Below the pieces are notes generated by a model. It was not told the origin of the DNA and did no database searches. It saw only the letters and a list, made by a program, of their open reading frames with translations. From assembly GCA_001953115.1 (NCBI GenBank), contig LSSL01000317.1, positions 1 to 46,024 of the forward strand: DNA of 46,024 nucleotides. The letters run 5' to 3'. Below are positions 14,401 through 24,165 of the stretch, piece by piece; positions within the stretch are counted from its first letter, which is position 1, and each line of letters opens with the position of its first letter. Position numbers and translations under genes: made by a program. This DNA is from Smittium mucronatum (lineage: Eukaryota > Kickxellomycota > Harpellomycetes > Harpellales > Legeriomycetaceae).

Positions 14401-14522
14401 ACGTTTAAATATTGACAGATACAATTTTTTAAAATCAATTTTAAATCATAAAATTATTTTTAAAATTATTAATTACACTCAGATCAGTTGAATTTTTAAT
14501 ATTTATCATTATATAAATATTT
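8436..14522. other. gene-free AT-rich desert
   Basis: About 6 kb of very AT-rich DNA with no reading frame worth calling, no tRNA-like T-loop and no clear repeat structure that I could see. Only scattered short homopolymer and dinucleotide runs stand out. Confidence 0.7.
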
Positions 14523-14818
14523 CAGGGGGTTTCATTCCAATGGAACCTTTTTATCATTTAAATAGACCCTTTTTTATAGATCGGCGGGGTTATTATTATA
14601 ACCAAAAATCCTATTATTCTTATAAGCATTAATTTATGTAATTATTGGTTAAAATCTTTTTTTTTTTAGGTATTATAAGCTTTTTCTTTTTTATTTGCAT
14701 AAAAAAAATATCAGTCCAATAATAACTCTTTTTATGTGTTCACTAAAAAATAACTCCGCTAATATTAAAAAAGGGTCTACTGTAATGATAAAAGGGTCCA
14801 TTTCTATGAAAACCCCTG
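14523..14818. mobile_element. 296-bp MITE with ~72-bp terminal inverted repeats
   Basis: The left end reads CAGGGGGTTTCATTCCAATG. The right end, reverse complemented, reads CAGGGGTTTTCATAGAAATG. The match continues through ACCCTTTTATCATT, TAGACCCTTTTTTA and GCGG(G/A)GTTATT, giving imperfect inverted repeats of about 72 nt on a core of about 150 nt. The right flank is TA and the left flank is TT, compatible with a TA target duplication that has mutated on one side, as in the Tc1/mariner superfamily. There is no coding capacity, so it is a miniature non-autonomous copy. The ends are noticeably richer in G and C than the surrounding desert. Confidence 0.85.
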
Positions 14819-14820
14819 TA

Positions 14821-15744
14821 ATTAAAAATTGGTAAATTTTTTTTTCAGCTATTTTTTAATCAATAAAATTCTATCCGATTAATATCAATATTCAAATATT
14901 TCTATCTAATCATTGTCTGTTATTTACATGATCTCCCACAGATTTAATCCTGCTCTTTATTAGGATTTAATTCCTAATTTCTCAGTACAAATTATCTCCG
15001 AAATTGATTCAACTAACCTATTTGAGTTATACTAATCAAAAAAGCGCCTAATTGTATCGATATTTTTTTCATAAAAAAATTTATGAGATTATATATCTCC
15101 AAAAAGGAATATAAATTTTTTAATTTTCAAGACACAAAAATATATTATAAAATTTTTTAAAAATAAAAATATCTGATTCTTAAGTGACCATTTGATGATT
15201 TTAGAATTTAAACCTTTTACAAATTTTAATATTTTAATATTTTAATAAAAATTGGAAATAAATAGCTTAAAATCAAAAAATGTATCTTTTTTATCGAAAA
15301 AATTAACTTTAATAATATACGCATTAAAAATTATTTTAAATTTAAATATGTATTTTTGAAATATTATGCATAAAAGTTGAATGTTTTTTTAAAATACATA
15401 CAAGTCTTAATAGCACATCTAAAACGTATTAAATATTAGAAAATATATTTAAAAAGAAGAAAAAAGTAAAAATATTAGTTAAATAATCTTTTTAAATTAT
15501 ATTATATTCACAAATGTGAATCGAAAAATTGACGAATTAGTGCATTGAATTTATATAAATCTTGTTAATACCCAGAAAATTATATCATTTAAATTTTTAG
15601 TATTTCGTTCTAAGGCTAACCTTTAACATAAAAAAGAAATTATTGATTCTTTTCTGAGAAATTTGATTAATATGGAATATCAATATATCAAAATTTATTC
15701 GACAAGTATCTTTTTATATTTTAAGTTACAAGTTTTTTTATTGT
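14821..15744. other. AT-rich spacer between two inverted-repeat elements
   Basis: No gene or repeat is recognised. The composition is that of the surrounding desert, with a slightly more mixed patch near 14900-15060 that holds no open frame. Confidence 0.6.
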
Positions 15745-15746
15745 TA

Positions 15747-16585
15747 CAGAATACAGCATTAATTTTTAAAGAAAAATGATTGCGTTATTGAGGAGATTTT
15801 TTTAGATTGTTAAAAAAAACATTATTTCATTTTTGAAAATATGTTTTTTCATTTTTAGAGACAAATTATTACGCTATTGGGGAGATTTTTTCGAATTTTT
15901 AGAGGCATAATATTTCAGGATTTTAGATACTGCTTTTCATAGTTACAGTCATTTTTTTCACTTTGAGGATTCTAATTACTACTTGATTTAATTATTCACC
16001 ACAATTATTTTTATAAAAGATAATTTTAGTTTGGTTCATTCACTTATATCGTCCATCTCATATAAAATAGCCAAGCTAGTTGATGGGTTAGCATTTAAAG
16101 CTTTAAAAACGCTGATAGCAAAAATGATAATCAAATTAGAATCAAATGACTAATAAAATAATAATTACTTTATGAAAAAAGAATTATTGTTTGTTATAAT
16201 TATTCCTAATTATATTGAGAAAATGGTTTTAGATAGAAATATTTTTGAAATTATTAAAAAAATGAAGGATAATCTTAATTAAATAAGAGCATATTTTCTA
16301 ATTTTCGATTCCATTAAATTTTTTCAATTTCATTTTAATTATTTTTATTGAATTAATTTTTTTTGAAGTAATACACAATAGAAATTCTTTTATAAATATT
16401 ATTGTGTCTAATTATTCAAATCAAGTATTAATATGCACCGCAAATTAGAAAAATTTCTGTAAATATGGAAATAAATATCACCAATAATGTAATGTTATTC
16501 CTCTAAAAATAGAAAAAAATCACCTCAATAATGTAATGATGTGTCTCTAAAAATAAATTTTCGTCTCTAATTATGAAAACCTCTG
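15747..16585. mobile_element. 839-bp TA-flanked element with nested inverted repeats
   Basis: Both ends begin TA-CAG: TTACAGAATACAG at 15744 and, on the other strand from 16587, TTACAGAGGTTTTCATAATT. Inside, a 55-nt block at 15851-15905 and the reverse complement of 16500-16554 match closely; both carry TTTTTAGAGACA at one end and ATTTTTAGAGG at the other. Further half-copies of the same motif lie at about 15777-15810 and 16483-16500, so each arm holds the subrepeat about twice. The right-end motif CAGAGGTTTTCATA resembles the CAGGGGTTTTCATA end of the element at 14523-14818, suggesting one superfamily. No transposase frame is present. The outermost ends match less well than the inner arms. 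Confidence 0.7.
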
Positions 16586-16587
16586 TA

Positions 16588-19500
16588 ACGCATAATTATT
16601 GATAATATAAACATAAAAATAATTTTATAAAACTACATTAAAAATCTGCTTGTATTAAATGCAGAAAAATAAAAAATTTGTTTTACTAGCTATTTCTGTA
16701 TTTATATTTTTAAACCCTAAAAAATATCATCTCTTAAACCTTACTTATGGTGATTAGATATCTTATTGAATAGAATTTTTGAATTAATAAGAAGCAAATA
16801 AATCTAAAATTGAAATAAATTGTCAATAGGTATAATTTTTTATAAGAAAATATCTACTATTTTCTTGTTTATTATCGGATGTTTGATTTTTGATAAATAT
16901 AAATAATTTTTTACCTGTTTAATAACTAAGAAGAATATATAAAATTTGAGTTTAAAAGTTTATTCTACCCAACAAATATCAACCAAATCAACAGAGAATA
17001 CATTTTTTTTAAATACCTAGTGTAACAGATTATTCAAAGTTATAAAATTTTTGTTTATATATCGCTTTCCATTAAAATTTATTAGGATATGCAGTAAATA
17101 AAGATGGGAAAATAGTCTTCTACAAGCTTCTTTAAAAATATCCAGAAGATATATATGATATTTCATCTAATATTTTAAAATAAAAAATTTTGGGTTATAA
17201 AAAAATGGCATATTTTATAAAAACAGAATATTTTTACCCATTAAAAAACCCTAATTTAGTCTTCAATTAATTAATTATTTAAATTAATTGTATATAATTA
17301 TAATATTTCTACCTAAAAGTTATCATATTATAATTTAATAATTTTATTTACATAATTTATTTATAAAGAAATTTAAAAAGAATTGTATTAAACAGATAAA
17401 TAAATAAAACTTATTTATATTAAGAGTAAAAAATAAGATGATATAATTATTTGAAGATTTTTTGATAAAAATAGTATTTTAAATACAGATACACTTCATT
17501 CTATAGCTATTAAATAAAAAATATGTTTTAAAACTTTGAAAAAAATAAATTTTATTGTTTCAGTAACTTAATCCTCTTTCCATAAAATTTTAACAAATGA
17601 AGTGGGCTTTTCCTGTGTTGAAAATTATTCGGTTTAATGTTTAAAATTTATTGTCATCCAATTAATATTTACAAAAAATAATTAATTAGATATTTTTATT
17701 GCCTAATTTATAAACTTTATATATACCAGACACATAGTATATTGTTAAATCTGGAAATAGTAAATAGTGATAAAACCATAATATATATATATAATTCAAT
17801 GAAAACTCGGAAGATATAGATTACTTAAAAATGATTTAAAAATATTTTTTTTTGAAAGAGTATGAAATATTGTTATTAATATTTAAAAAATATCTATTTA
17901 TAATCGTATTTTTGAAAATTCATTCATTTATCAATTTTATTTGTGTGCTTATTAAACCTATTTTAATTTTTATTAGATGATTAAATATAATTTTTTTAAA
18001 TACGAGAAAATATTGAAATATATTAACTCGTATCTAAAAAATATAACCTGCAAGATTTTCAAATTATAGAAAGTTTTATAGTTTATCATGCTTCAATTTA
18101 AATTCCCAAAACAAGATAATTTATTAGTAATTATGGCTATTTAAACAACGAAAATTAAGAGCAACTATCAATTTTTAGTTTTTAAATTTTTTTTCATGGG
18201 CTGGAAAAATTCCACTTTATTTAATTAAGAATATTGGGTAATGTTGATTAATTTATCCTAGTGGAAAATATAAAAAAAATTCGCTGCAATAAAATTATCT
18301 AAAATTAACAATATTAAGCTTATTTTTAGTAAATATTAATAAAATAAAATTTAATTGAAAAACTATAAGAAAAATAAAAATTATAAAAAATAACAAAAAT
18401 AAAAAACAATTTGAAATCGTTGAGAAATTACTTTCTGATTCCATAATCCCCATATTCGATCAAAATCCTTTTAAAAAAATTTTAAATTATTTTTTTAGAG
18501 ATATTGAGATACATGTCTAATACTCAAAAAAAATTCTAAGAAAAAAATGAGAAAATGTTTTTTCAAAAAAGTGGTAAATTTATGGATATTTCAGAAAATT
18601 TTAATTTATACATTTAAAAATGAAGGCAGAAAAAAAAGTTACATAATGCGTAATTAGTATAAATGAAAAATCACCCTGAGAAAAATTTTGGAAAAAAAGC
18701 TCAGAATTCAAGAGTAATACACATTAAAATAGTTTTAAATCAAAAAGAATTATTTTTTAGGCATATTTTTGCATGATCGTTTATTATATATAACTTTATT
18801 ATTTTTAGAGAAATTTCGATTCTTATTTTTTCTTTTTTTTTAAATTTATTTATGGATTCAGTTTATAAACCCGCAAAATGTACAATTGTGCCTACTTTTG
18901 TTATAAATAAATCAATTATATACCAGAATAAAAATTAATAATTGAAATTAACCCCTCATAGGTAAAAAAATTTTAATATAAAAATATTCAATATAGATTA
19001 AAAAAATTTCCAAAAAAATGTTTTGAAAGTCCATAAACTATAAAGGTAAAAAAAATTGAAAATTTTAATATTTTCATAATTTTATTCCAATATTTTGATT
19101 TATATTTTTGATAAATTTTAGGAATTTTCATAATATTAACATCACCCTCCCTTAACTATATTAATTTTCATGCTTTTTCGGAATATATAAAATAAAAAAA
19201 GCAGAGGTTTCTAGAAAATTTTCGATTTTGCTAAAAAAAATTCATAAAAACTCATTAAAAATCATTTATTAATCTATTCAATTATCTAACATGTATACCC
19301 ATCAAATAATAATTATTTTCAGCTTTAATTGTCAATTTGAAGAAAGAATTATCAAAAAACAGCAATACAATAGGTTTTTTAAAAAAATAGTCAGTATCAA
19401 AATTCTAGAAATCCATCTATATTATATTGAATTGTTTTTCTACCAAATCCAGCCTAAAAAGATATTTAAATGGACTTAATTCCCTGTTATTTCGGTTTTT

Positions 19501-19743
19501 ATTATCAGGAAAGCATCTTAAATCAAGACACCTTATTACGTTTTTTTTATTATGTTAAATTCATCTTAGAAATAAAAAAATATCTATTTTAGCCCATTAT
19601 TTGAAACAATATAAAATATTAAAAAAAATTTAGCTATGATGAGATATGCGATTTAGACAAAGAGTTATATGTACAATTAGCTTTCTCGAAAAACTTAAAT
19701 AAAAGACACAGAATTATTGATTTTTACCCTGAATTTCCTGTAT
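16588..19743. other. gene-free AT-rich desert up to the assembly gap
   Basis: No credible coding frame, RNA gene or transposon is seen. A 62-codon frame at about 19291-19479 has the low-complexity composition expected of chance frames in such DNA. Confidence 0.65.
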
Positions 19744-20280
19744 NNNNNNNNNNNNNNNNNNNNNNNNNNNNNNNNNNNNNNNNNNNNNNNNNNNNNNNNN
19801 NNNNNNNNNNNNNNNNNNNNNNNNNNNNNNNNNNNNNNNNNNNNNNNNNNNNNNNNNNNNNNNNNNNNNNNNNNNNNNNNNNNNNNNNNNNNNNNNNNNN
19901 NNNNNNNNNNNNNNNNNNNNNNNNNNNNNNNNNNNNNNNNNNNNNNNNNNNNNNNNNNNNNNNNNNNNNNNNNNNNNNNNNNNNNNNNNNNNNNNNNNNN
20001 NNNNNNNNNNNNNNNNNNNNNNNNNNNNNNNNNNNNNNNNNNNNNNNNNNNNNNNNNNNNNNNNNNNNNNNNNNNNNNNNNNNNNNNNNNNNNNNNNNNN
20101 NNNNNNNNNNNNNNNNNNNNNNNNNNNNNNNNNNNNNNNNNNNNNNNNNNNNNNNNNNNNNNNNNNNNNNNNNNNNNNNNNNNNNNNNNNNNNNNNNNNN
20201 NNNNNNNNNNNNNNNNNNNNNNNNNNNNNNNNNNNNNNNNNNNNNNNNNNNNNNNNNNNNNNNNNNNNNNNNNNNNNNNN
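19744..20280. other. assembly gap (537 N)
   Basis: A run of 537 undetermined bases. The 15 bases before it (19729-19743) and the 15 after it (20281-20295) are identical, CTGAATTTCCTGTAT. This suggests that the flanking contigs overlap or that a tandem repeat was collapsed at this point. Any frame read across the gap is meaningless. Confidence 0.98.
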
Positions 20281-23200
20281 CTGAATTTCCTGTATATTGC
20301 AAAAAAAACATCAAAGGGTTGAATAAGCTTGGGCTATAGATGTTGAGAACAGAACCAAAAAATATTAACTTTCTGTGTTTAAATATCAAGGATCAAGCTT
20401 TGAACAAGAATAAAGGTTAAAAATGAGATACCTGGATTAAATGAAGCACAAAAATTTGATTTTAAAATGAAAAACACGACTCAAAAACCTTAAGGAAAAT
20501 TTTAATATCATCTTTTATATACTAATTCACGTTTTTAAAATTTTCTATTTTAGGCGGAGGCCTAGTTGATTTCGCCAATGTCTAATTTAGCAGAAGGTTG
20601 ATATTTTTTCTGTAACTTGGTTAATAATTAAACTTACTGGATAAATTAAAAATAAATATTACGATTTTATGTCACATGATCACAGGTAAGACTCTGTGTA
20701 CTCTCTTAAATGAATTTACAAACTATTAGGATCCACCTATATATTGGATTATGTAATTTTTTTTAGTTGAATTGACCCGGATACTAGTTTTTGATACAAT
20801 GGACCTCTGTATCCTAATAAGGAAATTTTTTTTATTAAATTAACTAGTAGGAATATTTTTTGAATTCTTTTTAAATACTTTATAAATATTTATAGAAAAT
20901 TTTATAACAAAGGATAGTATTAATTTAGAAGTGATCAAAAAATCTGATACGGTTATATAAATCTTTGTAATAGAAAAACTTTTCAGAGTTTTTTTATAAA
21001 ATACATATGATACTGAGGATCATAAAGATGTACATCCAGCTAAAATACGAAACAGATTCATCAAGTATGACCATTAGAGGACCCAAAATTCATAAAAAAT
21101 ATTAAAAACCAATGATTTAAATATTTATTTAACTTTTAATAAACTCGGTGATTTTTCGAAAATTTATCCTTAGATCCCTTTTTTAAAATTAAATACTAGC
21201 CTTAAAATCTTATAATTATTTTTCATAATGATTAAGTAAAGAATAGATTAGCTGAAGCTAATACTAGCTATAGCACTTTATGGGTGTTTGATTACCGGAC
21301 AGAAACATCCATTATATATAGCCCAAGATTACAGTGAATTAGAATTTATTAAGATAGCTTTTTAATATTGGGGTTTTTTTAATATTTATTTAATTTTATT
21401 AGCTTCGTAGTATTAAAATATAATTTTTCATGTATTCAAATTGAATTAAATATTCAATTTATTGAAATTATGTCCTATTTATCTGAGCAATACTCAATTA
21501 TTCGTTGCGATTTCACAAAAAATTACTGTGTAAAATTTTTAAAAAAGTTATTTTTATAATTATATTTGAATAATATTATATATGTTTTACCATAAAATTA
21601 ATATAAAATATATTATATTAATATTTCCATTTTTTTATCGTTAATTAGAATATTATTACAAGTCAACTATATTTTGTATTAACAGTTTATAAAAAATATT
21701 TTTTATTATATTTGGAATAGTTGCTTTTTAATTTATTAAAAAAAAAATTACGTTTTAAATCATTTTATCTTTCTTAAAAGAGATAGCATATTTTAATCCT
21801 AGAATTATCATTTATATTAAATTGGTCTTTATTTTAGAAAAAAAGTGGTAGGATTGTAAATATATGCTTTAAATTTGATTTGATTTACGTATGTAACATG
21901 AGAAACATTTAAAATGTCTTTAGTTTTTTTAAAAAAGATGTAAATGATGCAGAAGCTTAAAAAATAATCTGTAGTAGTTAAGAATAGTAATTTTAGCAAA
22001 ATTTATTGATAATACTTTTTAAACTAAACTAGCATATTATTTGATAATAATATTTTTTGTTTTTTTTACTTCAAAACTCATAATTAATTGCAAAAAAAAA
22101 CAAATTCAGAATTAACTTCATAATTATTGCTAATTAGTGTATTATAAAAGTGATGTTAAATTTTAGTTTTTTTCATTTTAAAATAATAATTTTAATCAAA
22201 AAATGATTCGTATAAATAAAAGAGATAATTATTATTCTTAATTTAGAACCTTTAATTTGATTAAATATTAATTTTTTATTCCTGAAATTAATAGCATCAA
22301 ATTTTAGAATCAAAATTTATTTATAGTTTTTTTGTGATTATAAAAGAGCTTATTTCCGTAAAAAATGAATTAAATTTTCATGAAAATACAAAAAAAAAAA
22401 AATTTATAAAAAAATAAACCATTATAATTATTTTAAATTATTTTTTCTTTTCAATAAATATTTAAAATTACTATTCTATCCAAGATATTGTAAAAAAAAA
22501 TCATTTGGTTTATTTAGCATTTTTAAATTAATTTAGCTGAAAAAAATAAACTAAAATTAATATAACGTCAAAATGTTCCAGTTATTATTTTTAAAATATT
22601 AAAACATAATGGAAAATAAATCTAATAACATTTGAATATTGAATAAAAAATGGCGATATTTTTTCATTCTCAAAAAAAGAAGAAATTTTAACACATGATT
22701 TTTTTATTCTAATAATTATTATAATAATATAATAATAAATTAATTAATATTTATATGTATATTTAAGAAAATATAAGAATAATTATTTTTTCTTACTTCA
22801 AATAGATTAAAAATAATTAAGCCGTATCAAAAAAAAATAACGTTATCACATTTTTATTATTATAGCTTAATAGGTTTATATTTTAATGATTTATTGAGGT
22901 ATAATTAAATATATAAAACTACTCAATAAAATTTTTTGCTTCTATGGCAAAAAAAAAAAAAATCCGCATATTATTTGTAAATTTCCCTATTATTAAAGCC
23001 ACATATTTAATAAAAAAAATTAAAACCTAAAAAACTAAGCAACTTGGTTAATTTTGAATTAAAAAGTAAAATTTCTATTTTTTTGTGTAGATATTCCAAA
23101 TATTTTTTTTGACTGAATAGCATAAATGTCTATTTAAAATTTTCTATTTATTTGTTTATCTGCTTTTCTGCTTTTCTGATTTAATTTTGAATAATAAAGG

Positions 23201-23507
23201 TTTCTTTTATTAATCTCTATCTTTAGAAATAATTTTCAAATAATAAATTTCAATTTATATTTATTTTCTTAACTTTAAAAGCTATAAATTAAATATATCA
23301 TAGCTTTATTTGCTGATTCTTCACTATAAGATTTATTTTTTAAAAAAATTACAATATTAAATAAAGTTAATTATTTTTTGAATAACTTAACTAAATTTAT
23401 TTAGCTGTCGTAACTTCTCTTTTTAAAGATGTTATATAATAAAATTATATCATTAATCAAAAAGAAGGGATTTTTCAAATAATTTCATTTGAAAAAAATC
23501 TCTTAAT
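20281..23507. other. intergenic region; first kilobase may hold decayed coding DNA
   Basis: From the gap to about 21370 the DNA is richer in G and C than the desert. It contains short frames of protein-like composition, for example an acceptor-like TTTTAG followed by a frame reading GGLVDFANV and a stop near 20556-20584, and a frame reading LITGQKHPLYIAQDYSELEF near 21290. None is long enough or continuous enough to call a gene. From about 21380 to 23500 it is ordinary AT-rich desert. Confidence 0.5.
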
Positions 23508-23523
23508 AAAGCTTGATAAAATA
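23508..23523. repeat. left 16-bp flanking direct repeat of RNA-like element copy A
   Basis: AAAGCTTGATAAAATA occurs here and again, identical, at 24150-24165, exactly bracketing the element between. A perfect 16-bp duplication is typical of target-site duplications left by retroposition. Confidence 0.75.
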
Positions 23524-24149
23524 GCCTAAGAGTGAAATACAATGCTGTGGTTTAGGGGCTTAATAGTGTACTTTTCCAAGTACACTAGACTAAATTTTCA
23601 CACAGCGTTGTACTATTCTTGGTTGGGAATAGTGGAGACAGCGCACAGTGATTCGGAGGACAGCGATTCCAGAGGAGAACCATCTAGAAACAGGAGGGAT
23701 CTATCGTTTAGCACAGCTAAGACATAGTCTAGTGCACAAGTCCGGCGTTTGACAGTCAGAAGGATCTCAACGTCTAAAAGCTATTTGTAGGAAAGCTATG
23801 CCGATCAAACCCATGTTTGGTTAGGAGTCCAATTCTATTAGCCCTGTTAGAAGTAGGCTCTGACTAGGAGCTCAGTAGCTTAAATGGTCAATTTTTCATT
23901 GAAAAAGAGCTTAATTCTTTACTGCACGTAACCTCAGTCATCCAGCCTACTTGAAGCAATGCCAAGGGTGGTCTTTTTGTTGGTAGATTGAACCCTTTTC
24001 CCGTAGGTACGCAGCCGTTAATCCAGCAGAGGAGCCTATTTTAGTTAGGATAATATTCTTTTCTATACAAATTTTTCTTCTTTTCATATTTTTTAGTATA
24101 GTTTTTAATGACTTTATCTTACAATAAAATTCCGTGATACAAAAAATAA
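23524..24149 (+). ncRNA. RNA-like retroposed element, copy A
   Basis: A 626-bp island of clearly higher G+C inside AT-rich desert. I do not recognise it as a known RNA family. It begins CCTAAGAG. A long hairpin follows: an outer stem 23541-23549 with 23601-23609 (one G-U pair), an inner TTTAG/CTAAA pair (23551-23555 with 23590-23594), and an apical perfect 10-bp stem 23564-23573 with 23578-23587 closed by a TTCC loop. A second hairpin, ACTATTC/GAATAGT with loop TTGGTTGG, begins at 23612. A diverged copy in the same orientation lies 6.58 kb downstream. Copy A ends in an A-rich tail (ACAAAAAATAAA) and is bracketed by 16-bp direct repeats, arguing for insertion through an RNA intermediate. The only frame of note (61 codons from 23542) is not conserved in copy B. 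Alternatives are a long SINE or a structural RNA gene that was duplicated. Strand is taken from the A-rich tail. Confidence 0.55.
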
Positions 24150-24165
24150 AAAGCTTGATAAAATA
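24150..24165. repeat. right 16-bp flanking direct repeat of RNA-like element copy A
   Basis: Identical to 23508-23523 (AAAGCTTGATAAAATA) and directly after the A-rich end of the element, as a target-site duplication would be. Confidence 0.75.

Noticed and set aside
19717..20389. Long open frames on both strands across the N run
   Set aside because: Created by undetermined bases; no evidence of coding.
23542..23727. 61-codon frame inside RNA-like element copy A
   Set aside because: The frame is not maintained in copy B, and its start lies in a strong hairpin; judged a by-product of higher G+C.
23815..23835. Possible RNA polymerase III B box (GGTTAGGAGTCC) in RNA-like element copy A
   Set aside because: It needs an extra base compared with GGTTCGANTCC, is not kept in copy B, and runs of four or more T inside the element would terminate polymerase III.
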